This document shows, piece after piece, positions 25,928 through 38,796 of a stretch of DNA of 64,000 nt (position 1 is the stretch's first letter; every line of letters begins with the position of its first letter). The notes under the pieces are model-generated. The model saw only the letters and a list, made by a program, of their open reading frames with translations. It did not search any database and was not told the DNA's origin. The DNA is from Pseudoalteromonas tunicata (GTDB lineage: Bacteria; Pseudomonadota; Gammaproteobacteria; Enterobacterales; Alteromonadaceae). The stretch is taken from the NCBI RefSeq assembly GCF_002310815.1, contig NZ_CP011032.1, positions 3,683,501-3,747,500 on the forward strand, written 5' to 3'. The position numbers were made by a program, and so were the translations under genes.

Positions 25928-26935
25928 ATGAAGTACCATGATTCCATGGCCACAGCCCAAGACAAAATGACTCGAGTTTGTCTCTTTTTAGAACAACACA
26001 AACTGGTACCCATCCCAATTAATTATCATGTGGCCTACGCGTATATTTCAGATAATCACCCTGCACTTAAACAAGCTATTAATGGCTGTATTTCAAACAA
26101 AACCTTGCTTGATAATTTCTTAGTCGAATCTTGGTATAACGAGTACCTATCATTTGAAAGTAAGAACCAAGATACACTCATTAAAGGCGTTGATCAGGTA
26201 GTTAATAAAATCAGTCATTCAACATCAGATAGTCACGAAGCGGTGAATCAATATTTAGCTCATTTAGATTCAAGCTTAGTTGGCATTAATGAAAGTAACT
26301 TACCTAGATCACGACAAATTATTTCCTCTTTGATAGATGCAACATATGCATTAAAGGGTCAGCAACAACAGCTACAAGAAACACTCTTGCAAGCGCAAGC
26401 TGAAACAGAAAAAACCAGAATTGCATTAGATCAACTTAGAAAAATACGTTACACCGACCCACTGACAGGTTTATTCCAATACACCTATCTAGATCAAAAA
26501 GTTACGCTTTGGAAAGAGCAACATCAGTCACTTTGTGCAATCACAATAGATTTAGATCACTTTAATGATTTTAATCAAAAATATGGCCATCTTATTGGCG
26601 ATATAGTACTGAGTAAAGTGGCAAAAAAAGTACAATCATATGTACTCGAAAGTGGTATACCTGTACGCAACAAAGGTGAAGAGTTTTTAATTGTTTTGCC
26701 TGATATAACACAAGCAACAGCAAATGAAATTGCCGAAAAAATTCGCAATGGAATTGAGAAACTACGATTTATCAGTTCACGCAGTGGTAAACGCTTACCT
26801 TCCATTACCGTATCGGTCGGGGTTGCACATTTGCCAGCCGATAGTGACTTAACATTACTCACATACAATGCACAACAAGCAATGGAAATTGCTAAAAAAA
26901 GAGGCCGCAATACTGTAGCTAACTTCTTAAATTAA
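25928..26935 (+). CDS. GGDEF domain protein with altered signature (KGEEF)
   Basis: 335 residues from the ATG at 25928. The open frame extends 26 codons upstream, but that part looks non-coding; a third choice is the ATG six codons later. A helical N-terminal region of about 150 residues and a Gln-rich coiled coil precede a C-terminal GGDEF domain with DPLTGLFQYTYL, DLDHFNDFNQKYGH and SVGVAHLP. The active-site motif is KGEEF instead of GGEEF (residues 249-253 from this start): the first Gly is Lys. That change may abolish cyclase activity. Soluble. The 3' end overlaps the converging GGDEF-EAL gene by 17 bp. Confidence 0.82.
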   Translation: MKYHDSMATAQDKMTRVCLFLEQHKLVPIPINYHVAYAYISDNHPALKQAINGCISNKTLLDNFLVESWYNEYLSFESKNQDTLIKGVDQVVNKISHSTSDSHEAVNQYLAHLDSSLVGINESNLPRSRQIISSLIDATYALKGQQQQLQETLLQAQAETEKTRIALDQLRKIRYTDPLTGLFQYTYLDQKVTLWKEQHQSLCAITIDLDHFNDFNQKYGHLIGDIVLSKVAKKVQSYVLESGIPVRNKGEEFLIVLPDITQATANEIAEKIRNGIEKLRFISSRSGKRLPSITVSVGVAHLPADSDLTLLTYNAQQAMEIAKKRGRNTVANFLN

Positions 26936-28865
26936 AATTGCTCATGGGGTGGGCAATTTGAAAACCCTGCAACCCATCAACGCCCAATTGCCTTGCCCAA
27001 TTAGACTCTTGCTCTGATTCAACTTGTTCACACACCACAATAATTCCTAGACTATGAGCAAGCTGAATAATTGTTTCTAAAAATGACCAGTTTGCACGGT
27101 CGGTACCAAGATCATGAATAAAGCTGCCATCAATTTTAATAATATCGATATGCCACAGCCGCAACATTTTTAAGGTATTCTCACCCATGCCAAAATGATC
27201 AACCGCCACCCGGCTACCTAACGACTGTAATTTGTGCACTATCGCGGCTGCATTTTGAATTTGCCCTAACGAAGCTTCATCAAACTCCCAAATAACTGAG
27301 CTAAAAAAATCAGCATAAGTATGAGATAAATCAGTCAGCCAATTAGTAAATTTTTCATCCATCATACTGTAAGGTGATAAATTAATGCTGACAGGTAATA
27401 ATAAATCATTTTTTAAATAGGCACTTTTCACCATTTCAATTATGCGCTTATCAAAATACTCAACACAACTAAACTTCTCGGCTTGCGATTGCAGTAATTT
27501 GGCGGGGATCGCTTGTTGCTGAAACTCAAAAGCACTTAATACTTCAGCAAACATCACATTAAGTTGATCTGATAACATTACTTTTTGCTGACAGAAGTTC
27601 AATACACTTTCTTCTATCACCTGCAAAACAGCTTCGCGCGATTTTAAAATAGCACTTACTTGGCTCAACATACTGTTTTCTGGATTAAAGTGATATAAAT
27701 GAGGCTCTTTCTTTGCCATGCTAAGCGCATCATCGACGCGGATCAAAATCTCAGAAAGTGACTGCTGTGATTTAAAAACAGTTGCGCCAATTAATACCTG
27801 TTTTTTACGTTGGTAACGATTTTGCAGCTCAACAAACTCCAAAGCCAAATGCTTAATTAAATCAATCACATCATCTTGTAATACATCAATTAAAATACAG
27901 GCAAATTCATACTCATTCACTCGATATAACGGCACATTCGCATCTTGTCGTAGTGTAAGTTGACTTAGATGAATAATATCCTCCATAAACGCTCGGGCAA
28001 CCTGAAAGCCCTCTTGCTGGCGAATGACCTCAAACTGATTTAATCGAATAAAGACCAGCGCACCTGCATGCTGCTCGTTTTCAAACAAGACCTGATTAAG
28101 TTGAGCGATAAATAACCGTCGATTCCCTAATTGAGTTAACTCATCTTTGTATAATGATTTTTTTGCCAGCTCCAAGCGTTCACTTAATTCACTAATCATT
28201 GCTTTTACTTGTTCAGTCATTTCATTATGTGCCACAACCAAGCTTTCAACTTCCTTGACACTTTTAACTGCTTTTAGGACAGGATAATGCTTATGACTTA
28301 AGGCCTTGCTTTGCAACGCCAAAGCAGATAAGGGCTGAGTAATTGAGTGAGCAAACCGTTTGATATATAAAATTAAAATAATAAGAAATACTACAAATAT
28401 GCAAAAGTGGAAAACTAATAACTCAACAATAAAAGGAACCAAAACAGGAGGCTGTAATTGTAGCGTTAAAACAAATTGTTGCCCTTGTTGATTGGTTAAA
28501 ACAGTGCGGATTGGCAAACTAACAGGGCTAATTTGTTGCGCTAAAATTGCAGGATAAACCGTATGCTCTTGCTTTTGATAATATTGGTAAAACAAATCAT
28601 CGGTAGCTTCCACAGTTAAAGCTAATAGACGAACAGGAACAGCTTTGGCATTTTGAGCCAATAACAACTCCAATTCACTCTTATCTAATACATTAAGTTG
28701 GGGTTCGATATTTAATGCGATTAAACGCAGCAAATATTCTGATTGTAAAATGCTTTGCTCCTCAGCCTGCTTTTTACCCTGAAAAATCACTGCAGCACTC
28801 ACAATCAATAACACTGAAAATAGAAACAAGCCAAACAGACTAATTAAATGCCGCGCTAAACCCAT
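26919..28865 (-). CDS. Degenerate GGDEF-EAL membrane protein, CsrD/MshH-like
   Basis: 648 residues. Two transmembrane helices (about 7-28 and 146-168) enclose a periplasmic domain; a HAMP-like/coiled-coil segment and tandem GGDEF and EAL domains follow. Both signatures are broken: the GGDEF site reads NEYEF (317-321), the EAL motif is EVL (441-443), the DDFG motif is DHFG, and EGVE is EQVE. Length and double degeneracy resemble CsrD, which targets CsrB-type RNAs for RNase E decay without c-di-GMP catalysis. Assignment to CsrD/MshH is inference; a c-di-GMP-binding effector is the alternative. Confidence 0.75.
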   Translation of the reverse strand: MGLARHLISLFGLFLFSVLLIVSAAVIFQGKKQAEEQSILQSEYLLRLIALNIEPQLNVLDKSELELLLAQNAKAVPVRLLALTVEATDDLFYQYYQKQEHTVYPAILAQQISPVSLPIRTVLTNQQGQQFVLTLQLQPPVLVPFIVELLVFHFCIFVVFLIILILYIKRFAHSITQPLSALALQSKALSHKHYPVLKAVKSVKEVESLVVAHNEMTEQVKAMISELSERLELAKKSLYKDELTQLGNRRLFIAQLNQVLFENEQHAGALVFIRLNQFEVIRQQEGFQVARAFMEDIIHLSQLTLRQDANVPLYRVNEYEFACILIDVLQDDVIDLIKHLALEFVELQNRYQRKKQVLIGATVFKSQQSLSEILIRVDDALSMAKKEPHLYHFNPENSMLSQVSAILKSREAVLQVIEESVLNFCQQKVMLSDQLNVMFAEVLSAFEFQQQAIPAKLLQSQAEKFSCVEYFDKRIIEMVKSAYLKNDLLLPVSINLSPYSMMDEKFTNWLTDLSHTYADFFSSVIWEFDEASLGQIQNAAAIVHKLQSLGSRVAVDHFGMGENTLKMLRLWHIDIIKIDGSFIHDLGTDRANWSFLETIIQLAHSLGIIVVCEQVESEQESNWARQLGVDGLQGFQIAHPMSNFNLRS

Positions 28866-29044
28866 GCTGTCTCCACATAATAAAAATAGGGAAATATGAC
28901 TCTTTTGAATAGTTTAGACCGTATCAATGCAAACGCATTAAAACACACTGAATAATGCAAAATAGTCATTATCCTTATTCAGTTATTGGTATTGTGTAAC
29001 TCAATCAAGTAAACTAACCGCGCATGCAAACACAGAGATAAACC

Positions 29045-29800
29045 ATGGAACAGAAGCAAAACACCACCACTCACTTTGGTTATAAAACCGTTGATGCAGA
29101 ACAAAAAGCCAGCTTAGTCGCTGATGTTTTTCACTCTGTCGCGGCTAAATATGATGTGATGAACGATTTGATGTCTATGGGGATCCATCGTCTGTGGAAA
29201 CGTCAAACGATTGCAAGTTCAGGTGTACGCAAGGGTCATAAAGTACTCGACCTTGCCGGTGGCACTGGTGACTTAACCGCTAAGTTTAGCCAAATCATTG
29301 GTGAAACAGGCCAAGTTATTTTGGGTGATATTAATGACTCAATGCTTAAAGTTGGCAGAGAAAAACTCAGAAACCTCGGCTTAGTTGGTAATATTGAATA
29401 CGTGCAAATGAATGCAGAAGCATTACCTTTTCCAGATAATACCTTTGATATCATTACCATTGCTTTTGGTTTACGAAATGTAACAGATAAAAGCAAAGCG
29501 CTTGCTTCAATGCACCGAGTATTAAAGCCAGGTGGTCGCTTATTAGTATTGGAGTTTTCAAAACCAAACTCAGAGGCGCTAGCTAAAATTTACGACTTCT
29601 ATTCATTTAACATCTTACCAACCATGGGTAAAGTCATCGCTAACGACAGTGAATCTTACCAATACTTGGCTGAATCAATTCGGATGCACCCAGACCAAGA
29701 AACTCTTAAAGAAATGATGAATGAAGTCGGCTTTGAGCAAACTACTTATCAGAATCTGACAGGTGGGATTGTTGCATTACACCGAGGATTCAAATTCTAG
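29045..29800 (+). CDS. ubiE: Ubiquinone/menaquinone C-methyltransferase UbiE
   Basis: 251 residues, full family length. SAM-binding [12 protein letters not shown] and the signatures [18 protein letters not shown] and [17 protein letters not shown] identify UbiE. It methylates the ring carbon in ubiquinone and menaquinone synthesis (demethyl-quinol to methyl-quinol). First gene of a plus-strand run ubiE-ubiJ-ubiB-tatABC, divergent from the CsrD-like gene. Confidence 0.97.
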   Translation: MEQKQNTTTHFGYKTVDAEQKASLVADVFHSVAAKYDVMNDLMSMGIHRLWKRQTIASSGVRKGHKVLDLAGGTGDLTAKFSQIIGETGQVILGDINDSMLKVGREKLRNLGLVGNIEYVQMNAEALPFPDNTFDIITIAFGLRNVTDKSKALASMHRVLKPGGRLLVLEFSKPNSEALAKIYDFYSFNILPTMGKVIANDSESYQYLAESIRMHPDQETLKEMMNEVGFEQTTYQNLTGGIVALHRGFKF

Positions 29801-29807
29801 GATTTTT

Positions 29808-30407
29808 ATGCTGTCACAACTTCTTATCGCTTTAATCGAAAGCGCGGTTAATCAAGTATTTAAGTTATCCCCAAACTTACATAACTTATTATCAACCGCA
29901 AGGCAGCAAACTTTGTTAATTTACATTCGTGATTGGCAGCAGGGTTTTTCCATTGTGTACACGGGTCAACAACTGATCATTTTAAGTACCACAGAAACTC
30001 TGGCCGATTGCGCAATCAGCACCGACATCAATACCCTACAACAACTAAAAGATCCGAGTAAAATCACTCAACTTATTCGTGAAAATAAGCTCGATTTAGA
30101 AGGCGACCTACATTTAGCGCAAACTTATAGCAAGGCGTTTTCTAAACTTGAGATTGATTGGGAAGAACACTTATCTGGCTATATCGGTGATGCCGGCAGT
30201 TTTCAACTTATCAATCGGCTTAAAGCCGCAGAACAAACTCGAATCAAAACCGACTCAACACTGAGCAGTATGTTTAGCGCATTACTTCAAGACGAACTCA
30301 GAGTCGCCATTCATCCTTTAGAACTTGATGAATTTAAACAACGCAACCGCCAACTCAAAGCAGATTGCGCCCAGTTAGAACAACGTATCAATGCACTGCT
30401 CAACTAA
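29808..30407 (+). CDS. ubiJ: Ubiquinone biosynthesis accessory factor UbiJ
   Basis: 199 residues from the ATG at 29808, 7 bp past the ubiE stop with AGGA in between; the open frame runs further upstream inside ubiE. An SCP2-like lipid-binding N-terminal domain ([27 protein letters not shown]) and a C-terminal coiled coil match UbiJ. The protein scaffolds the Ubi complex with UbiK and binds polyprenyl intermediates. Position between ubiE and ubiB is the standard one. Confidence 0.93.
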   Translation: MLSQLLIALIESAVNQVFKLSPNLHNLLSTARQQTLLIYIRDWQQGFSIVYTGQQLIILSTTETLADCAISTDINTLQQLKDPSKITQLIRENKLDLEGDLHLAQTYSKAFSKLEIDWEEHLSGYIGDAGSFQLINRLKAAEQTRIKTDSTLSSMFSALLQDELRVAIHPLELDEFKQRNRQLKADCAQLEQRINALLN

Positions 30408-30427
30408 GCAGTCACAAGGATCTTTGC

Positions 30428-32041
30428 GTGCGAGTAGCCAGACTTTATAAAATCATTCACACCTTGTTGTTTTTTGGCCTAGACACTCTAGTCCCCAAAA
30501 AGTGGCAACCTTGGTACTTCAAAGCCGTGCGTCTTTGTTTTTTTTGGATCCGAAATCACCATGCAGAGACACCTGCGGGGCAAAAACTACGTTTAGCACT
30601 AGAACACCTAGGCCCTGTTTGGATTAAATTTGGCCAAATGCTGTCAACCCGACAAGATTTATTACCCGTCGATGTCGCACAAGAGCTCGCGCTGCTACAA
30701 GATAAAGTGCCACCATTTGAAGGAGCGCTTGCAAAACAAATTATCGAAACCGCTTTAGGGCTAAACGATATCAGTGAATGTTTTAGTGAGTTTGACTCAA
30801 CTCCTCTTGCTTCGGCATCTATTGCTCAAGTGCATAGTGCCAAAATAATTACAGCAAATGGCCAAGTCGAAGAAATCGTCATTAAAGTTATTCGCCCAGA
30901 TATTGAGCCAATCATTCATTCTGATTTATATTTAATGCAAGATTTGGCGAAATTAGCGAGTCAGTTTTTACCCGATGGCAAACGCCTTCGCCCTGTTGAA
31001 GTGATTAAAGAGTATCGTAAAACACTTTTAGATGAGCTTGATTTGATGCGAGAAGGCGCCAATGCCATTCAATTGAAACGCAACTTCGAAAACTCAGAAG
31101 CACTTTATATTCCTTATATTTACAGCGACTTGAGTCGTAAAAACGTGTTAGTGATGGAACGTATTTACGGTATTCCAGTCTCAGATTTAACCGCATTAAA
31201 AGCACAGGGCACCAATTTAGAGCTCCTTGCAGAGCGCGGCGTACAAGTCTTTTTTACTCAAGTTTTTCGCGATAGTTTTTTCCATGCTGACATGCATCCG
31301 GGCAATATTTTTGTATCTTACAATACCCCACATAATCCACAATATATTGGTATTGATTGCGGCATTGTTGGCACGCTCAACAAAGAAGATAAACGCTATT
31401 TAGCTGAAAACTTTATCGCTTTTTTTAATCGTGACTATCGCAAAGTAGCCGAATTACATGTCGATTCTGGTTGGGTGCCTGCCGAAACAAACGTCGAAGA
31501 ATTTGAATTTGCAATTCGCACAGTCTGTGAGCCCATCTTTCAAAAACCATTGGCTGAAATTTCATTTGGTCATGTGCTCGTTAATCTATTTAACACCGCG
31601 CGGCGCTTTAACATGCAAGTACAACCTCAGCTAGTATTGCTGCAAAAAACGTTACTGTATGTTGAAGGGCTTGGTCGTCAACTTTATCCGCAACTCGACT
31701 TATGGAAAACCGCCAAACCATTTTTAGAGCAATGGGTTAAAGATCAAGTTGGCCCAATGGCTGTGCTTAAAAACATACAGGCTAACCTGCCATTTTGGGG
31801 CGAAAAATTACCCGAACTACCAGACCTAATTTATAACAGCTTAAAAAACCAACATAAAAACGCGAACCAACCGATTATCCGTAATGAAATTGAGTTAAAA
31901 CCACTTTTGTTAGGATTACTCGCGTGCAGTAGCCTTGTTATTGCCAGCATTTTTTATGTCTCGGCAAATCAACCTTTTGCTATTGGCAGCTTTATCTTTG
32001 CGGCGATTTGTTTTGTCTGTGCATGGAACAAGGCAAAATAA
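30428..32041 (+). CDS. ubiB: Ubiquinone biosynthesis atypical kinase/ATPase UbiB
   Basis: 537 residues when started at the GTG at 30428 (AAGGA 7 bp upstream); the product then begins [14 protein letters not shown], like E. coli UbiB (546 aa). An upstream in-frame ATG lies within ubiJ and is unlikely. ADCK/ABC1 features are seen: [16 protein letters not shown] (KxGQ), ASIAQVHSA (Ala-rich loop), [10 protein letters not shown] and GIDCGIVG. Two transmembrane helices lie at the C-terminus. It drives ubiquinone synthesis, probably by extracting lipid intermediates. Confidence 0.96.
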   Translation: MRVARLYKIIHTLLFFGLDTLVPKKWQPWYFKAVRLCFFWIRNHHAETPAGQKLRLALEHLGPVWIKFGQMLSTRQDLLPVDVAQELALLQDKVPPFEGALAKQIIETALGLNDISECFSEFDSTPLASASIAQVHSAKIITANGQVEEIVIKVIRPDIEPIIHSDLYLMQDLAKLASQFLPDGKRLRPVEVIKEYRKTLLDELDLMREGANAIQLKRNFENSEALYIPYIYSDLSRKNVLVMERIYGIPVSDLTALKAQGTNLELLAERGVQVFFTQVFRDSFFHADMHPGNIFVSYNTPHNPQYIGIDCGIVGTLNKEDKRYLAENFIAFFNRDYRKVAELHVDSGWVPAETNVEEFEFAIRTVCEPIFQKPLAEISFGHVLVNLFNTARRFNMQVQPQLVLLQKTLLYVEGLGRQLYPQLDLWKTAKPFLEQWVKDQVGPMAVLKNIQANLPFWGEKLPELPDLIYNSLKNQHKNANQPIIRNEIELKPLLLGLLACSSLVIASIFYVSANQPFAIGSFIFAAICFVCAWNKAK

Positions 32042-32140
32042 GCCACTAAACCGCACTATGGTAAGTAAAATCAGCATTAAAGCAGATGATTTTTACTTAT
32101 TCGGGCGTATAATGAACAAAATTTTTAGAGGACTAAGCAG

Positions 32141-32392
32141 ATGGGTTTTGGCGGCATTAGCATTTGGCAATTAATTATTATTTTAGCAATCATCGTTTTG
32201 CTGTTTGGCACTAAAAAACTACGTAATATTGGTGGTGACTTAGGCAATGCGGTAAAAGGGTTTAAAAAAGCTGTATCTGAAGACAATTCTGAAACAGTGA
32301 AGCCTGAAGCAAATACAAACAATCTGAACCATAAAGAATCAGAAGTAAAACCAAACACCACTACGACCACCAAAGAGCAAGATAAGGCCTAA
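32141..32392 (+). CDS. tatA: Sec-independent translocase subunit TatA
   Basis: 83 residues: one N-terminal transmembrane helix ([15 protein letters not shown]), the amphipathic helix beginning [20 protein letters not shown], and a charged Asn/Lys/Thr-rich tail. It is the pore-forming component for folded twin-arginine substrates. The stop is 2 bp before tatB; 99 bp separate it from ubiB. Confidence 0.96.
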   Translation: MGFGGISIWQLIIILAIIVLLFGTKKLRNIGGDLGNAVKGFKKAVSEDNSETVKPEANTNNLNHKESEVKPNTTTTTKEQDKA

Positions 32393-32394
32393 CG

Positions 32395-32718
32395 ATGGGC
32401 TTTTGGGAGCTAGTTGTTATTTTTGTTGTTGGCCTAATTGTTCTTGGGCCTGAGCGCTTGCCTGTTGCAGTGCGCACCGTAGCGCGTTGGATTAAAAGCG
32501 TTAAACAATTTGGTAATTCTGTTCAAGCCGAAATTAATGAAGAATTACGGGTGCATGAATTACATCAAAATTTAAAAAAAGCCGAAGAACAAGGCATGAA
32601 CAACTTATCACCCGAATTACAACGCTCGATTGCAGAGCTCAGCCAAGCGGCTCAATCTGTCACTCATAGCTTTAAACCTGTAGAACCACCTCCTGAACAA
32701 GATAAAAAAAATGACTAG
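32395..32718 (+). CDS. tatB: Sec-independent translocase subunit TatB
   Basis: 107 residues: a single N-terminal helix (GFWELVVIFVVGLIVLGPERLP), the TatB hallmark GPERLP, and a long amphipathic/coiled region ending in Pro and Asp/Lys. With TatC it forms the twin-arginine substrate receptor. Its end overlaps the tatC start by 8 bp. Confidence 0.96.
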   Translation: MGFWELVVIFVVGLIVLGPERLPVAVRTVARWIKSVKQFGNSVQAEINEELRVHELHQNLKKAEEQGMNNLSPELQRSIAELSQAAQSVTHSFKPVEPPPEQDKKND

Positions 32719-33463
32719 CCAGCAGGCACACTCCGGCTTTATCAGCCATTTAGTTGAACTAAGAAACCGCTTAATGCGCGCCATCTTCGCAATTTTAATT
32801 ATTTTCCTCAGCTTAGTGTATTTCGCCAACGATATTTATAGCTTTGTCGCTACGCCATTAATTGAACATTTACCCGCAAATGCCAGCATGATCGCGACCG
32901 ATGTCACCGCGCCATTTTTTGCTCCATTTAAACTAACCTTGTTTGCAGCATTGTTTTTGGCTTTTCCTTTTGTTTTGCATCAGGTTTGGGGATTTATTGC
33001 ACCTGGCCTGTATCAAAATGAAAAGCGTATGCTTATTCCAGTACTGATTTCGAGCGTATTGCTGTTTTATAGCGGTATTGCATTTAGCTACTTTGTGGTT
33101 TTCCCTATAATTTTGGGCTTTTTTACTAGCATAGGTCCAGAGGTGATGACTCTCACCCCCGATATCAGTAGCTATCTTGATTTTGTACTAAAGTTATTTT
33201 TCGCATTTGGTATCGCTTTTGAAATCCCGGTGTTTATTATGCTGTTATGCTGGAGCGGCATGACCACCACAACCGATTTAAAAAACAAACGGCCTTACAT
33301 TATTGTAGGTGCTTTTGTATTGGCGATGTTTCTAACACCGCCGGACGTGCTATCGCAAACACTGCTCGCCATCCCCATGCTAGCCCTGTTTGAACTCGGC
33401 TTAGTTTTGGCTTCATTTTATTCAAAAAAACAATCAACAGAAGAAATGGAACAACAAGAATGA
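32711..33463 (+). CDS. tatC: Sec-independent translocase subunit TatC
   Basis: 250 residues with six transmembrane helices. FISHLVELRNRLMRA at the N-terminus, FAPFKLTLFAALFLAFPF and FLTPPDVLSQTLLAIPM are TatC signatures. It binds the twin-arginine signal peptide. The stop overlaps the next gene by 4 bp, so that exported-protein gene is coupled to the tat operon. Confidence 0.97.
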   Translation: MTSQQAHSGFISHLVELRNRLMRAIFAILIIFLSLVYFANDIYSFVATPLIEHLPANASMIATDVTAPFFAPFKLTLFAALFLAFPFVLHQVWGFIAPGLYQNEKRMLIPVLISSVLLFYSGIAFSYFVVFPIILGFFTSIGPEVMTLTPDISSYLDFVLKLFFAFGIAFEIPVFIMLLCWSGMTTTTDLKNKRPYIIVGAFVLAMFLTPPDVLSQTLLAIPMLALFELGLVLASFYSKKQSTEEMEQQE

Positions 33464-34017
33464 AAAATAAATTACTAACTTTGCTCTGTTTATGTTCATT
33501 TAGCGGCCTTGCAGCTGAGGCACAAACATTGCAGCAATGTCGTACCATTGAAAATGATCTTCACCGCCTAATCTGTTATGACAAAGTGGCAAATGCGACG
33601 TTTAATCAAGAAAAAACAAACGTAACCGCTAACGCTCCTATACAAGCAGCTCCACAAGCAGCTCCACAAGCAGCTCCACAAGCAGCTCCACAAGCAGCTC
33701 CACAAGCAGCTCCACAAGCAGCTCCACAAGCAGCTCCACAAGCAGCTCCACAAGCAGTATTTGGCTTAGAGCATAAACAAGCAAGTGAATCCGAAGAAGC
33801 TGAAACGCTAGTTGCTATCGTCAATACAATAAAAAAAGCACCACGAGGCGAACTTATTTTAACGCTAGACAATAACCAAGTCTGGCGACAATTAGGCACA
33901 GATGGTTTTCGTATTAAGACAGGCCAAACGGTTGTTATTTCTCGTGGCGCTTTTAACTCTTTCTTGTTAAAACTACAAGGTGGCAATAAAACAGTTAGAG
34001 TAAAACGCGTTTCGTAA
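33460..34017 (+). CDS. Exported protein with AAPQ tandem repeats, downstream of tatC
   Basis: 185 residues with a signal peptide ending near AEA. An N-terminal Cys pair region (QQCRTIENDLHRLICYDKVA) resembles a motif shared by several small periplasmic proteins. A linker of nine AAPQ units is coded by perfect 12-bp repeats. The C-terminal beta domain contains GELILTLDNNQVWRQLG and TVVISRGAF. The linker is probably unstructured. The start overlaps the tatC stop and the last base overlaps the tatD start. No enzymatic function is recognised. Confidence 0.85.
   Translation: MKNKLLTLLCLCSFSGLAAEAQTLQQCRTIENDLHRLICYDKVANATFNQEKTNVTANAPIQAAPQAAPQAAPQAAPQAAPQAAPQAAPQAAPQAAPQAVFGLEHKQASESEEAETLVAIVNTIKKAPRGELILTLDNNQVWRQLGTDGFRIKTGQTVVISRGAFNSFLLKLQGGNKTVRVKRVS
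33643..33757 (+). repeat. 12-bp coding minisatellite, nine perfect copies
   Basis: The unit CAAGCAGCTCCA is repeated nine times without a mismatch (33643-33750) and a tenth copy is truncated. Each unit codes for four residues, so changes in copy number keep the reading frame and would only alter linker length. Confidence 0.97.
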
Positions 34018-34804
34018 TGACGATGACATTGATAGATGCAGGGGTAAACCTCTGCAATGCACAATTTGATAAAGACAGAGAAGCTGTTTTAGCGCGAGCA
34101 AAAGCAGCAAACATCTCTAACTTATTGTTAATTGGCACAGAACTCGCACAAAGCAAACAAGCTTTAGAGGACGCAAACCGCTACGGTTTTTTTTCAACCG
34201 CAGGCATTCATCCCCATTACGCTGTTGACGCTGCTGATAACTTTATTACTGAACTAACAACACTGTTGCAACAACCTAATTGTAAAGCAGTCGGTGAATG
34301 CGGCTTAGATTATAATCGTGATTTTTCACCTCGTGATATCCAGCGCGAAGTTTTTGCAAAGCAGCTAACACTAGCTAACACCTTAGATTTGCCCGCTTAT
34401 ATCCATGAGCGCGACGCAAGTGATGATCTTTACCACTTGGTTAAAGAGCATAATACAACTGGGGTCGTTCATTGTTTTACTGGCAATAAAACTGCTTTAA
34501 CCCGCTATTTAGATTTAGGTCTTTATATTGGAATTACGGGCTGGGTCTGTGATGAGCGCAGAGGCTTAGAGCTACAACAACTCATTCAATATATTCCTAA
34601 CGATCGATTACTGATTGAAACCGATGCGCCATTTTTAATCCCACGTAATATCAAGCCAAAACCTAAGTTACACCGAAATGAGCCCGCTTATTTACCTTAT
34701 ATTTGCCAAATGATTGCGAGCCTAAAACAAACCGATGCACAAACCATCGCTCTGCATACTCGGCAAAATACTGAACGCTTATTTCGCTTAACCACGAGGC
34801 AATA

Positions 34805-34805
<1 letters not shown>
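34017..34805 (+). CDS. tatD: TatD family metal-dependent 3'-5' exonuclease
   Basis: 262 residues. IDAGVNLCNAQFDKDRE, GIHPHYA, AVGECGLDYNRDFSPRDIQ, VHCFTG and IETDAPFL are TatD family motifs, including the metal-ligating His and Glu/Asp residues. Despite its name it is a DNase of the TIM-barrel amidohydrolase type, with a role in DNA quality control. The ATG overlaps the preceding stop (TAATG), so it belongs to the tat operon. Confidence 0.94.
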
Positions 34806-37698
<2,893 letters not shown>

Positions 37699-37750
37699 AG
37701 CCACTTTTTAGCATCAATACTTTTCTAAGACGAGAAGTAACATTAAAATT

Positions 37751-37774
37751 AAACCGCTTAATAGCGGTTTTTTA
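37751..37774 (+). terminator. Terminator after hemB
   Basis: Stem AAACCGC / GCGGTTT with a 6-base loop followed by TTTT. It overlaps the last codons of the small minus-strand gene. Confidence 0.85.
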
Positions 37775-37963
37775 AAGCATGAATTCAACTAAAACAGCAC
37801 AAAGTGCAATCAAAACAACGCAGATAGTCGCGCGAATTAGCCATTTAGGTTCAATTTTTTTTTGCCACCAGAAACTATAAAAAAAACGCACAAAATAAGT
37901 GGCCGTCATACCAAACAAAGCAAATATTAATAAATAAATAAACAGCACCATTACCTCTAGCAT
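37772..37963 (-). CDS. Small membrane protein, unknown
   Basis: 63 residues with two hydrophobic helices (about 5-28 and 43-62) separated by a basic loop (FWWQKKIEPKW). No family recognised. The ribosome-binding site is weak and the start could be the fifth codon. Its end touches the hemB terminator, which is A-rich on this strand and may act on both genes. Plausible but unproven. Confidence 0.5.
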   Translation of the reverse strand: MLEVMVLFIYLLIFALFGMTATYFVRFFYSFWWQKKIEPKWLIRATICVVLIALCAVLVEFML

Positions 37964-38121
37964 ATCAGCTTGTAACTTGCCTTAATTATTAAGAGCATAG
38001 CAAGGATCAACAAACAGGTATATGACTAGATAAATAGAAAAATATCTGACAGGTTTAAATTTTAAACTTAGTTTTTTAAGGATTTTATAAATTACTTATT
38101 TAAAGAAGGGTAACATTCAGT

Positions 38122-38198
<77 letters not shown>

Positions 38199-38261
38199 CC
38201 TGAATGTGTTAAGGATATTTTAATTCCGCTTCAACATCAGAATAAACAGTAACCAAAAAAT

Positions 38262-38338
<77 letters not shown>

Positions 38339-38401
38339 CCTGAATGTGTTAAGGATATTTTAATTCCGCTTCAACATCAGAATAAACAGTAACCAAAAAA
38401 T

Positions 38402-38478
<77 letters not shown>

Positions 38479-38542
38479 CCTGTATGTGTTAAAGATATTT
38501 TAATTCCGCTTCAACATCAGAATAAACAGTAACCAAAAAAAT

Positions 38543-38619
<77 letters not shown>

Positions 38620-38796
38620 CCTGTATATTTAGTTTTTTCAATGCGTTAGCACTTTGAAAACTGAGCCTCTTAGGACCAAGAGTTAAACAACATAACGTTG
38701 TTTTTTCGCTTACTTCCTGAGAGAGAGCGCCATAATATAGAAAAAATAAGATTATGCAAGTAATAATCTACAAAAGCTGTATAAAAGCAACTTTTG

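Noticed and set aside
33643..33757. CRISPR-like repeat array
   Set aside because: 12-bp units are contiguous without spacers and in frame in a gene, so this is a minisatellite.
33568..34064. Open frames on the minus strand across the 12-bp repeat
   Set aside because: They are open only because the repeat unit has no stop in any frame; composition is repetitive Cys/Ala/Ser/Trp.
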